Assembly: GCF_002754475.1 (NCBI RefSeq)
Contig: NZ_PEFL01000002.1
Span: 186,001 to 250,000 of the forward strand
Reading direction: 5' to 3'
DNA length: 64,000 nucleotides
Source of the DNA: Comamonas sp. 26
GTDB taxonomy: Bacteria > Pseudomonadota > Gammaproteobacteria > Burkholderiales > Burkholderiaceae_C
The translations under genes and the position numbers were made by a program. The notes beneath the pieces were generated by a model. It had not been told where the DNA came from. It did not search any database and saw only the letters and a program-made list of their open reading frames with translations. Positions 1 through 7,555 of the stretch are shown one piece after another; within the stretch, counting starts at the first letter, position 1, and each line of letters starts with the position of its first letter.

Positions 1-305
1 CCTTCGATCAGCACCCAGTCCACCGATGGGTCCAGCTGCGCCAGCATGTCGTGCACGCTGACCTCCGTGGGCTGAGCATATTCGCGCATCAGCGCCATGC
101 GCTGGTCAGATGCCAGCAGCACCTCATAGGCACCGGCCTTGCGGTGGCGCCAGCTGTCTTTGCCTTCTTGGTCCACATCAAAGTGGTGGTGGGCATGTTT
201 GATGACCGAGACCTTGAGCCCGCGCGCCTTCATCAGCGCCACCAGCGCCTCGACCAGCGTGGTTTTGCCTGCGCCCGAATATCCGGCAAAGCCTATGACC
301 TTCAT
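1..305 (-). CDS. mobB: Molybdopterin-guanine dinucleotide biosynthesis protein MobB (5' part only)
   Basis: GTP-binding accessory protein of molybdenum cofactor maturation, thought to help MobA attach GMP to molybdopterin in the cytoplasm. The visible 101 residues begin MKVIGFAGYSGAGKTTL, a Walker A loop (GYSGAGKT, residues 8-15), followed by KHAHHHFDVDQEGKDSWRHR, the His-rich segment and switch-like motif typical of MobB, and end in DWVLIEG, the strand before the family's Walker B/ExE region. The gene runs off the left edge, so its C-terminal part is not visible. It is transcribed leftward, away from thrC, with a terminator and a copy of the AT-rich repeat between them. The identification rests on the P-loop plus the following motifs. 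Confidence 0.88.
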   Translation of the reverse strand, partial: MKVIGFAGYSGAGKTTLVEALVALMKARGLKVSVIKHAHHHFDVDQEGKDSWRHRKAGAYEVLLASDQRMALMREYAQPTEVSVHDMLAQLDPSVDWVLIE

Positions 306-320
306 CTTTATTTCAATATG

Positions 321-370
321 TTTTTGATAGCTGCCAGCGCTTTCTAGATAAGCGCTAGAGGCCAATTTCA
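321..370. repeat. AT-rich dispersed repeat, copy A1
   Basis: This stretch holds GATAGCTGCCAGCGCTTT, then AAGCGCTAGAGGCCAATTT. The two AGCGCT cores form an imperfect dyad. The same core and flanks recur in many intergenic gaps of this window (see the finding on family A). Here it lies between the start of mobB and the terminator of thrC. Confidence 0.6.
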
Positions 371-373
371 TCC

Positions 374-412
374 AAAGAAAAAAGCACCTGTCGCCAAGCT
401 CTAGGTGCTTTT
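374..412 (-). terminator. Rho-independent terminator of thrC
   Basis: Inverted repeat AAAAGCACCT (380-389) / AGGTGCTTTT (403-412) with a 13-nt loop. On the minus strand it is followed by a run of T residues and lies 22 nt beyond the thrC stop. Confidence 0.75.
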
Positions 413-433
413 GAACTTTAACGCCGCAAGGCT

Positions 434-1858
434 TTACTTGCAGTTTTCAGTGATAAAGGCCTTGACCTGGTTCACATCAGAGGCCATCACCACCACGCGC
501 TTTGGCAGGTCTTCAATGCCGTTGAACTTGGCGGGGCGGTCGGGCAGACGACCCAGCGCTTCTTCAATAGTCGCCGCGAACTTGATGGGCAGAGCCGTTT
601 CCAGCACCAGCATGGGCTCTGTGCCCAGATGCTCGCGCGCCACCTTCACACCGTCAGCAGTGTGGGTGTCGATCATCTGACCAAAGCGGTTGAACGTGTC
701 CTTGATGGTGGCCAGACGGTCAGCGTGCGTGCTCTTGCCGCTCACAAAACCGTACTTGCCTGCGGCGTCCTTGAAGGCGGGGTCTGCGCTCAGGTCAAAC
801 TGGCCGTCCTTGGCCACACCTTGGTCAAACAGCTGCTTGGTACGCTCGCCATCGCGGCCAACCAGGTCGAACACAAAGCGCTCGAAGTTGCTGGCCTTGC
901 TGATGTCCATAGAGGGGCTGGATGTCTCGTAGGTGTTGGCCGCGCCGCGCACCACGTACACGCCGGTACGGAAGAATTCGTCCAGCACATCGTTTTCGTT
1001 GGTCGCAACCACCAGCTTGGCAACTGGCAGACCCATCTGGCGTGCCACATGGCCAGCGCAGATATTGCCGAAGTTCCCCGACGGCACGGTGAAGCTGACC
1101 TTCTGGTCGTTGGACTGGGTGGCTTGCAGATAACCCGCAAAGTAGTACACCACCTGGGCCAGCAGACGCGCCCAGTTGATCGAATTGACGGTGCCAATCT
1201 TGTACTGCGCCTTGAAGGCATGATCGTTGGAGACGGCCTTGACGATGTCCTGGCAGTCATCAAACACGCCTTCAATGGCGATGTTGTGGATGTTTTCGTC
1301 CTGCAGACTGAACATTTGCGCCTGCTGGAAGGGGCTCATGCGGCCGTGAGGGCTGGTCATGAAAACGCGCACACCCTTTTTGCCGCGCATGGCGTATTCA
1401 GCCGCGCTGCCGGTGTCGCCGCTGGTCGCGCCCAGAATATTCAGCTCTTCGCCGCGGCGGGTCAGTTCGTACTCGAACAGATTGCCCAGCAGCTGCATGG
1501 CCATGTCCTTGAAGGCCAGCGTGGGGCCGTTGGACAGGGCTTCGATGTGCAGCACGCCATCAAGCTGGCGCACTGGAACGATCGCATCGGTGCCAAAGAC
1601 TTCCTTGGTGTACGTCTTGGCGCACAGCGCGCGCAGGTCGTCGGCAGGAATGTCATCGATGTACAGCGACAGAATCTCGAACGCCAGACCCGCATAACCC
1701 TTGGTGGCCAGCGTTTCGCGCAGCTGGGTCAGCTTGGCATCGGTGATCTGGGGGTACTCCACTGGCAGGTACAGGCCACCATCGGGTGCCAGACCTGCTA
1801 GCAAAATATCGCAAAAACGCTTGCGGTCAGCATGGCCGCGGGTGGACAGATACAGCAT
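434..1858 (-). CDS. thrC: Threonine synthase
   Basis: PLP enzyme that converts O-phospho-L-homoserine to L-threonine, the last step of threonine synthesis. The protein is 474 residues, the usual length of the long bacterial form. It begins MLYLSTRGHA, close to the conserved N-terminus of the family, and carries the PLP lysine in the motif GPTLAFKDMA (Lys about 117) and the phosphate-binding GATSGDTGSAAEYA. The ATG at 1858 gives the conserved N-terminus, so the start is well supported. In many bacteria thrC directly follows hom; here an exported protein gene and a GC-rich repeat lie between them. A terminator follows the gene. Substrate and pathway come from family knowledge. Confidence 0.96.
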   Translation of the reverse strand: MLYLSTRGHADRKRFCDILLAGLAPDGGLYLPVEYPQITDAKLTQLRETLATKGYAGLAFEILSLYIDDIPADDLRALCAKTYTKEVFGTDAIVPVRQLDGVLHIEALSNGPTLAFKDMAMQLLGNLFEYELTRRGEELNILGATSGDTGSAAEYAMRGKKGVRVFMTSPHGRMSPFQQAQMFSLQDENIHNIAIEGVFDDCQDIVKAVSNDHAFKAQYKIGTVNSINWARLLAQVVYYFAGYLQATQSNDQKVSFTVPSGNFGNICAGHVARQMGLPVAKLVVATNENDVLDEFFRTGVYVVRGAANTYETSSPSMDISKASNFERFVFDLVGRDGERTKQLFDQGVAKDGQFDLSADPAFKDAAGKYGFVSGKSTHADRLATIKDTFNRFGQMIDTHTADGVKVAREHLGTEPMLVLETALPIKFAATIEEALGRLPDRPAKFNGIEDLPKRVVVMASDVNQVKAFITENCK

Positions 1859-2026
1859 CTCAAACTCGCCAAAAACTAAAATTCAAAACGGGCAGCCAAA
1901 TGGGCAGAACTTACGCCGCCAAGCTCATCATTATCGGTCAGCAGGCTGGCATTCACTAGGCGTAAATACAGAGACCGGGCAACGCGGTTTCACCTGAGCG
2001 GCTAACTCAACCCAGAGCTTAGCCAA

Positions 2027-3307
2027 TCAGGGCTGGAAATAGCGCTCGGCATCAGGCTTGAGATAGGGCTTCAGTTTCTTGAACGAAATATCCACCCCGC
2101 TACCCAGACACGCGCCCATCGCATGGCCAATGCCCGAGATCACAAAACTCATCTTGTCCGGCTTGTTCAGCATCAGCGCCATGTATTCAGACAAAAAATC
2201 GTCGCATTCCCTGTCGTCATGTGGCTCTGCCTGGCTCATCAGGCTTTTTTGAATGAAGCCAGACATCTGCGGACTGAACTCCAGCCTGTACTCCCCATAT
2301 TTCGCGCCCTTGAACAGGCGTGTGAAGTCCATATAACCGCCGCGCAGCAAGTCCAGCACATAGGGGTCGTAATGGTTGTTGGGGTGAGCGCCGCCACAGC
2401 CGTTGGAGCCCGACTCCACCACGCTCATCAAGGCGCTCGATAGATAAGTGACCTTGATTTCTTCATTGTTGTAATTACCCAGAGAGCCAGCTTCCGGGCC
2501 GCTGCTCAGGTAGATCGAGCCGACGCAGCCCAGCGCCTCCAGGTTCATGCCCCAGTGGCGCTGCTCCAGCAAGACATTGGTCTGGCTCAGAATTTTGGCA
2601 TCGGGGTGGCGGGTAAGGCGTGGATACCAGAGCTTGGTGCGCGCATCTCGCACCGGGCGCCAGGCCAGCGATGGTTTGATCACCACCTCCCTGCCCTGCT
2701 CCAGCTTTTGCTCGGCCATTTTCAGATAGTCATAGGGCGTGCTTTGAGCAGAGAGCGCCACGCCTTGCGAAACGCTGCTGCCGTAGCCCTGAACAATCGC
2801 ATTGGTCACAGCCCCTACGCCCTGAGGCGCTATCTTTTCAGGATCGTACTTCGCAATACGTTTAAGGCTTAGCGGCAGTTTTTTACCTTGAAAACCATCG
2901 ACCCACTCCCCCACCAAAGCATCGCCCTGAGGCTTCAGTCGCCATTGCATGCTGCGCTGTTGGGCATCGGCAAACACAGGCCAATCACTTTGAGCGCGAC
3001 GCCATTCGTCGTTGACAGGCAGCGCTTCTGCCAGAGCGCCCAGCGTACCTTTGAGCGGGATATCAACGCCATTGCGCACATAGAAGTAACGCCCTTCGCG
3101 CTCACCGCCTGCCTTGGGCTGACCCAGCTCCATCACCACATCAGCCCCACCCAGCCTGCCGCGATAGATATCCACAGGGGCGGCCTGCGCGCCAGCCGCT
3201 GCAAAAACAAAAAAGGCCAGCGCCACAGGGCGCCAGCCTTTGAGAAGACCTGCAGTGCGCTCATCGCACTGAACAGGGAGCAATCCGGGTTGGGTGCAAT
3301 CAGACAT
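2027..3307 (-). CDS. Exported protein of unknown function
   Basis: I do not recognise this 426-residue protein. The start chosen at 3307 has a GGAG Shine-Dalgarno six bases upstream; the reading frame could extend to 3343 but without a good ribosome binding site. A hydrophobic stretch at about residues 28-42 (ALAFFVFAAAGAQA followed by APVD) looks like a signal peptide with an Ala-X-Ala cleavage site, preceded by a longer N-region than usual. The mature part begins with VDIYRGRLGGADVVMELGQP and contains YFYVRNG and a C-terminal half with several cysteines that could form disulphides, which fits a periplasmic or surface location. It lies between hom and thrC on the same strand. No catalytic motif is visible. 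Confidence 0.7.
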   Translation of the reverse strand: MSDCTQPGLLPVQCDERTAGLLKGWRPVALAFFVFAAAGAQAAPVDIYRGRLGGADVVMELGQPKAGGEREGRYFYVRNGVDIPLKGTLGALAEALPVNDEWRRAQSDWPVFADAQQRSMQWRLKPQGDALVGEWVDGFQGKKLPLSLKRIAKYDPEKIAPQGVGAVTNAIVQGYGSSVSQGVALSAQSTPYDYLKMAEQKLEQGREVVIKPSLAWRPVRDARTKLWYPRLTRHPDAKILSQTNVLLEQRHWGMNLEALGCVGSIYLSSGPEAGSLGNYNNEEIKVTYLSSALMSVVESGSNGCGGAHPNNHYDPYVLDLLRGGYMDFTRLFKGAKYGEYRLEFSPQMSGFIQKSLMSQAEPHDDRECDDFLSEYMALMLNKPDKMSFVISGIGHAMGACLGSGVDISFKKLKPYLKPDAERYFQP

Positions 3308-3361
3308 GCCAATCTCCGAAACCATCATGTTGAAAACGGCCATTGCCCCAGGTCACTGACA

Positions 3362-3447
3362 CCAGGCAAGGGCCGCCCCGCAACGATGATGCCGTCCCCC
3401 ATCAAGCGCAGCGAGAGAGGGAAGCGGCAAAACCGCTCAGGGGAGAG
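3362..3447 (-). repeat. GC-rich stop-codon-associated repeat, copy B1
   Basis: Read on the minus strand it starts CTCCCCTGAGCGG, continues TTTTGCCGCTTCCC, and ends GCGGGGCGGCCCTTGCCTGG. It begins about two bases after the stop codon of hom and is in the same orientation as that gene. It has four relatives in this window, at 21899, 31801, 38867 and 50138. Confidence 0.75.
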
Positions 3448-3448
3448 C

Positions 3449-4783
3449 TTAGTTCAGCTCTTCCTTGCGGATGCGGGTGATAGGCGCCAGCACCGTGTGC
3501 AGACCCTGGATTTCATCCAGCGCCTTGTTCATGTCGCCTTCACGGGTGTCGTGCGTCAGGATGATCAGATCAGTCTGGGTCGAGCCTTCGCCCCCCACTT
3601 CATCGGCTTCGCGCTGCAGCACAGCATCGATGCTGATGCCGGCATTGGCCAGGATGCCAGTGATCTTGGCCAGCACGCCAGCTTCATCAGACACACGGAT
3701 GCGCAGGTAATAGCTAGTCACCACTTCACTCATGGGCAGCACAGGCAGTTCCTTGCCCGCTGCGGCGAGTGTGTGTGACTGGAATGCCAGCGCAGGCACG
3801 CTGTGGGCGGCGTCAGCGCCTTGCAGGCGGGCGATGTCCACCAGGTCGGCAACCACGGCCGAAGCGGTAGGCTCGGAGCCAGCGCCCTTGCCGTAGTAAA
3901 GCGTGGTGCCGACGGCATCGCCGTTCACCACCACGGCGTTCATGGCACCTTCCACATTGGCGATCAGGCGCTTGGCAGGCACCAGCGAGGGGTGCACGCG
4001 CAGCTCGATACCCTTGTCGGTGCGCTTGGTGATGCCCAGCAGCTTGATGCGATAGCCCAGTTGCTCGGCGTACTTGATATCGGCACCAGCCAGCTTGGTG
4101 ATGCCTTCCACATAGGCCTTGTCAAACTGCACGGGAATGCCGAAGGCAATCGCGCTCATCAGCGTGGCCTTGTGGGCGGCGTCCACGCCTTCGATGTCGA
4201 AGGTAGGATCGGCTTCAGCGTAGCCCAGACGCTGGGCTTCCTTCAGCACCACGTCAAAGTCCAGACCCTTGTCGCGCATTTCGGACAGAATAAAGTTGGT
4301 CGTGCCGTTGATGATGCCAGCCACCCACTGGATGGAGTTGGCCGTCAGGCCTTCGCGCAGCGCCTTGATGATGGGAATACCGCCGGCCACAGCCGCTTCA
4401 TAGGCCACGATCACGCCCTTGTCGGCCGCAGCCTTGAAGATTTCTGTGCCGTGCACGGCCAGCAGCGCCTTGTTGGCGGTGACCACATGCTTGCCAGCGG
4501 CAATCGCTTCCAGCACCAGTGCCTTGGCAATGCCGTAGCCGCCAATAAGCTCGACGACGACGTCGATGTCGGGGTTGGCGATGACTTCACGGGCATCGGC
4601 TACAACCTTGACCTTGTCACCCACCACGCTCTTGGCGCGTTCGGTATCCAAGTCGGCCACCATCGTAATTTCAATGCCACGACCCGCGCGACGGCGAATC
4701 TCGTCTTGGTTGCGTTCCAGCACATTGAAAGTACCGCTACCGACGGTGCCAATGCCCAACAGGCCTACTTGGATGGGTTTCAT
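3449..4783 (-). CDS. hom: Homoserine dehydrogenase
   Basis: NAD(P)-dependent enzyme reducing L-aspartate-4-semialdehyde to L-homoserine, the branch point to threonine and methionine. At 444 residues it matches the monofunctional form with a regulatory tail. The N-terminus holds the Rossmann motif VGLLGIGTVGSGTF (residues 6-19), the middle carries AYEAAVAGGIPIIKALREGL and GTTNFILSEM of the catalytic domain, and the C-terminus has an ACT domain (YYLRIRVSDEAGVLAKITGI), which in this family binds threonine for feedback control. The start is the ATG at 4783; an upstream in-frame extension to 4825 runs through a terminator hairpin and is rejected. The stop codon abuts repeat B1. Confidence 0.96.
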   Translation of the reverse strand: MKPIQVGLLGIGTVGSGTFNVLERNQDEIRRRAGRGIEITMVADLDTERAKSVVGDKVKVVADAREVIANPDIDVVVELIGGYGIAKALVLEAIAAGKHVVTANKALLAVHGTEIFKAAADKGVIVAYEAAVAGGIPIIKALREGLTANSIQWVAGIINGTTNFILSEMRDKGLDFDVVLKEAQRLGYAEADPTFDIEGVDAAHKATLMSAIAFGIPVQFDKAYVEGITKLAGADIKYAEQLGYRIKLLGITKRTDKGIELRVHPSLVPAKRLIANVEGAMNAVVVNGDAVGTTLYYGKGAGSEPTASAVVADLVDIARLQGADAAHSVPALAFQSHTLAAAGKELPVLPMSEVVTSYYLRIRVSDEAGVLAKITGILANAGISIDAVLQREADEVGGEGSTQTDLIILTHDTREGDMNKALDEIQGLHTVLAPITRIRKEELN

Positions 4784-4794
4784 AAGTTTTAAGG

Positions 4795-4816
4795 TCAAAA
4801 AAGCGCCGAAGCGCTT
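4795..4816 (-). terminator. Intrinsic terminator between the aminotransferase gene and hom
   Basis: On the minus strand the sequence AAGCGC-TTCG-GCGCTT is followed by TTTT, a short stem closed by a TTCG tetraloop with a T run, the classic intrinsic terminator layout. The T run ends about 12 bases before the hom ATG at 4783. It forms one end of a longer AT-rich repeat copy (A2, about 4809-4850). Confidence 0.65.
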
Positions 4817-4850
4817 GAATAGCAAGCGCCGCCAGCTATCAAAAAAGAAA
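4809..4850. repeat. AT-rich dispersed repeat, copy A2
   Basis: GCGCTTGAATAGCAAGCGCC then GCCAGCTATCAAAAA. The second part matches the GCAGCTATCAAAA end found in other copies. It fills the gap between alaA and hom. Confidence 0.55.
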
Positions 4851-4853
4851 GGG

Positions 4854-6143
4854 TTATGCGGCTTTGTCAGCCTTGACGGACTTCACAGCCTTATCAGCGG
4901 CCACAGCCTTGGGCTTGTCTGTGCCATGGCGCTTGCGGTACTTATCCAGGAAGAGCGCCAGACGGTTGATGGCTTCGCGCAAGTCCGCCTCATGCGGCAG
5001 AAAGACGATGCGGAAGTGGTCAGGGTTGGGCCAGTTAAAGCCCGTGCCCTGCACCAGCATGACCTTGGTTTCCTGCAGTACTTCCAGAAAGAACTCCTGG
5101 TCGTCCTTGATAGGGTACACCGCCGGGTCAAGGCGCGGGAACATATACAGAGCGCCTTGCGGCTTGACGCAGGACACACCGGGAATGGCGTTAATCAGCT
5201 CCCAGGCCAAGTCGCGCTGCACACGCAGACGTCCACCTTCCTGCACCAGCGAGTCAATGCTCTGATGGCCACCCAGCGCCGTCTGCACGGCCCATTGGCC
5301 GGGCACGTTGGCGCACAGGCGCATGTTGGAGAGCATGTTGAGGCCCTCGATGTAATCCTTGGCGGGCTTTTTGTCGCCCGAAATCACCATCCAGCCCGCA
5401 CGGTAGCCGCAGGAGCGGTAAGCCTTGGACAGGGAGTTGAAGGTCAGCGTCAACACATCGATGGACAGGCTGGCCAGAGGCGTGTGCTTGACATCGTCAT
5501 ACAACACCTTGTCATAGACCTCGTCGGCAAAGATGACCAGACCATGCTCACGTGCCAGCTCCACGATTTCGAGCAGCAGTTCCTTGGAATACAGCGCGCC
5601 CGTGGGGTTGTTGGGGTTGATGACGACAATGCCCTTGGTGCGCGGTGTGACCTTGGCGCGGATGTCGGCCATATTGGGCATCCAGCCGTTTTCCTCGTCG
5701 CACATATAGTGCACGGGCGTACCGCCCGACAGGCTGGTCGCAGCCGTCCACAGTGGGTAATCAGGCGCAGGCAGCAGCATTTCGTCGCCAGTGTCCAGCA
5801 AGGCATTGGTAGCCAAGCTGATAAGCTCGGATGCGCCATTGCCCAGGTAGATGTCGTCCAGCGTCACGCCCTTGATGCCCTGGTGCTGCGTCTCATGCAT
5901 CACGGCCTTGCGGGCAGCAAAAATACCTTTGCTGTCAGAGTAGCCAGCCGAGTTGGGCAGATTGCGGATCATGTCCTGCTGCACTTCCTCAGGGGCGTCA
6001 AAGCCAAACACGGCCAGATTTCCGATGTTGAGCTTGATGATCTTCTGGCCGTCGTCCTCCATCTTCTTCGCCGCGTCCATGATCGGCCCGCGGATGTCGT
6101 AACAGACGTTTGCTAATTTGGCGGATTTTTGAACGGTTTTCAT
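4854..6143 (-). CDS. alaA: Alanine-type PLP aminotransferase (AlaA family)
   Basis: Class I/II aminotransferase, by family an alanine-pyruvate/glutamate transaminase. The N-terminus KSAKLANVCYDIRGP closely matches the E. coli AlaA (YfbQ) start, and the PLP lysine sits in FNSLSKAYRSCGYRAGW at about residue 240. Other class I hallmarks are NPNNPTG (177-182) and FADEVYD. The protein is 429 residues; the lysine-rich, low-complexity tail (about 415-429) is an extension over the core fold. I use the ATG at 6143 rather than the upstream TTG at 6152. Its position just upstream of hom suggests coordinated amino-acid metabolism, but the donor and acceptor are inferred from homology only. Confidence 0.85.
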   Translation of the reverse strand: MKTVQKSAKLANVCYDIRGPIMDAAKKMEDDGQKIIKLNIGNLAVFGFDAPEEVQQDMIRNLPNSAGYSDSKGIFAARKAVMHETQHQGIKGVTLDDIYLGNGASELISLATNALLDTGDEMLLPAPDYPLWTAATSLSGGTPVHYMCDEENGWMPNMADIRAKVTPRTKGIVVINPNNPTGALYSKELLLEIVELAREHGLVIFADEVYDKVLYDDVKHTPLASLSIDVLTLTFNSLSKAYRSCGYRAGWMVISGDKKPAKDYIEGLNMLSNMRLCANVPGQWAVQTALGGHQSIDSLVQEGGRLRVQRDLAWELINAIPGVSCVKPQGALYMFPRLDPAVYPIKDDQEFFLEVLQETKVMLVQGTGFNWPNPDHFRIVFLPHEADLREAINRLALFLDKYRKRHGTDKPKAVAADKAVKSVKADKAA

Positions 6144-6203
6144 GCGAATCAATGCAAAAGGATTTCAGGCACTCCATGGTGTCATAAACCCCATGGTGAA
6201 ACC

Positions 6204-6209
6204 TATAAT
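6204..6209 (+). promoter_or_regulatory. Candidate -10 element in the alaA / Mth938-like divergent gap
   Basis: TATAAT, a perfect -10 hexamer, lies about 100 bases upstream of the plus-strand gene at 6309. No good -35 is seen at the ideal spacing. Two copies of CCATGGTG (about 6174 and 6191) lie just upstream, spaced 17 bases apart, and could be a protein-binding site serving both divergent genes. Confidence 0.35.
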
Positions 6210-6308
6210 TTAAACACAGTTCAGCACTGCAGCAATGTCCCACCCGCGCTGTATGGAGACCGCAGCCATCGCCCCCATCACTCGCTCTGATTGCGCACAC
6301 TATCGACC

Positions 6309-6677
6309 ATGAAATTCCAGGCAGACAAATCCGATGCACAAACCATCACCGGCTACGGCCCGGGCTGGATCGCTGTTGACAGGCAAAACCACGAAACCAG
6401 CCTGCTGGTCGGCGCACGCGGTCTGCTCACCAGCTGGAGCTGCTTGCGCTTTGAAGACCTGACGGCAGCGCATTTCGAAGAACTGGCTCAGCTGGATGCG
6501 GAAGTGATTCTTTTTGGCAGCGGCAGCAAGAACCGCTTTCCGCCCGTGGCCTGGCTCAAACCCTTGATGATCAAGCGCATAGGGCTGGAAACCATGGACA
6601 CCGCATCAGCCTGCCGCACCTATAACGTTTTGGCCAGCGAGGGACGCAATGTGGTCGCGGCCCTGCTACTGGCATAG
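6309..6677 (+). CDS. Mth938-like domain protein
   Basis: A 122-residue cytoplasmic protein that fills the whole Mth938-like (DUF498) domain: it starts MKFQADKSDAQTITGYGPGW, has the glycine-rich FGSGSKNRFPP in the middle and ends with the family pattern GLETMDTASACRTYNVLASE. The biochemical role is not established in bacteria; eukaryotic relatives (NDUFAF3 type) assist respiratory complex I assembly. The ATG at 6309 is preferred to an upstream in-frame codon at 6291 because it gives the family's usual N-terminus. It stands alone between the divergent alaA and the bcp promoter. Confidence 0.8.
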   Translation: MKFQADKSDAQTITGYGPGWIAVDRQNHETSLLVGARGLLTSWSCLRFEDLTAAHFEELAQLDAEVILFGSGSKNRFPPVAWLKPLMIKRIGLETMDTASACRTYNVLASEGRNVVAALLLA

Positions 6678-6692
6678 CCTTCTAATCCAGCA

Positions 6693-6722
6693 TTGAGAAA
6701 AATACGTATTTCAGGGTAAAAT
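6693..6722 (+). promoter_or_regulatory. Promoter of bcp with a palindrome in its spacer
   Basis: TTGAGA (6693-6698), an 18-base spacer and TAAAAT (6717-6722) fit a sigma-70 promoter. The spacer contains a perfect 12-base palindrome, AAATACGTATTT (6700-6711), placed where a repressor would block polymerase. A GTTGCG/CGCAAC hairpin (6728-6752) follows in the presumed leader. Confidence 0.5.
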
Positions 6723-6816
6723 CGCAGGTTGCGGCTGGGGGTAATTCGCAACAAAAATAACAATATCGACGAACACCCTCGGCATTTCAACGAACACACC
6801 CGAGAGATATAAGCGC

Positions 6817-7305
6817 ATGGCGATCGTTGTCAACAAACCCCTTCCAGAATTCGAAGCCAACGCCACCGGCGGCATCAAGGTGTCCAACACCTCGCACAAT
6901 GGCCAGGTTCTGATTCTGTATTTCTACCCTAAAGACAACACGCCCGGTTGTACCACGGAAGCAATGCAGTTCCGCGACAAGTACAAGGATTTTGTCAAGG
7001 CGGGAGCGACTGTGTTTGGCGTTTCGCGCGACAACATGAATTCGCACAACGACTTCAAGGAAAAGCTGGAACTGCCGTTCGAGCTGATCGCTGATACCGA
7101 AGAAAAGATGTGCCACATGTTCGGCGTGGTCAAAAACAAGATCATGTACGGCAAGAAGGTCAAGGGCATTGAGCGCTCGACCTTCCTGATTGGTGCCGAT
7201 GGCCTGCTGGCTCAAGAATGGCGCGGCCTCAAGGTTCCTGGTCACGTGGACGAAGTGCTCAAGGCCGTCAAGAGCCTAAAGGCTCAAGACAAGAAAGTGG
7301 CCTGA
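6817..7305 (+). CDS. bcp: Thioredoxin-dependent thiol peroxidase (PrxQ/BCP peroxiredoxin)
   Basis: Cytoplasmic peroxiredoxin that reduces hydrogen peroxide and organic hydroperoxides. The peroxidatic cysteine is in YPKDNTPGCTTEA (Cys45), the classic BCP motif. The residue five positions later, where many family members (including E. coli BCP, Cys50) have the resolving cysteine, is methionine (Met50), so this enzyme is probably of the 1-Cys type or uses another partner thiol; one further cysteine is at about 99. Length 162 residues is normal. It has its own promoter with a palindromic element and is followed by about 180 bases of non-coding sequence. Confidence 0.92.
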   Translation: MAIVVNKPLPEFEANATGGIKVSNTSHNGQVLILYFYPKDNTPGCTTEAMQFRDKYKDFVKAGATVFGVSRDNMNSHNDFKEKLELPFELIADTEEKMCHMFGVVKNKIMYGKKVKGIERSTFLIGADGLLAQEWRGLKVPGHVDEVLKAVKSLKAQDKKVA

Positions 7306-7489
7306 GCCACCTCTTCCCTACTAAGACACCGCCTTCGCCAGAGACCTGAAACCCTGCCCGCGTCAACACGCAAAGCATTTCAAAGTCTTTAAACAAGGCA
7401 AAACAGGAAATACTGCTTCCAGCCCCGCATAGCCTATGCATAATGGGCCAATGCCTCAGCGCTACACAGTATTACCTGTTCACCCCAAC

Positions 7490-7527
7490 AAAGCCGCCTC
7501 GGTTTCCAGGCGGCTTTGTGCTTTTTG
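7490..7527 (+). terminator. Perfect terminator hairpin 29 bases ahead of phoH-like gene
   Basis: AAAGCCGCCT (7490-7499) / AGGCGGCTTT (7508-7517), a perfect 10-bp stem with an 8-base loop, followed by GTGCTTTTTG. It could end bcp transcription or act as an attenuator for the downstream gene, whose ATG is at 7556. Confidence 0.7.
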
Positions 7528-7555
7528 AATCTTGTTGAGAAACGGTTCGTCCACT

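Noticed and set aside
629..1801. Long plus-strand open frame opposite thrC (and similar ones opposite hom, dnaB, leuC, pfkA and fabF)
   Set aside because: These mirror the codon pattern of genuine genes on the other strand and contain no recognisable domain.
4784..4825. Upstream start of hom adding 14 residues
   Set aside because: That extension would be translated through the terminator hairpin; the ATG at 4783 gives the conserved Rossmann N-terminus.
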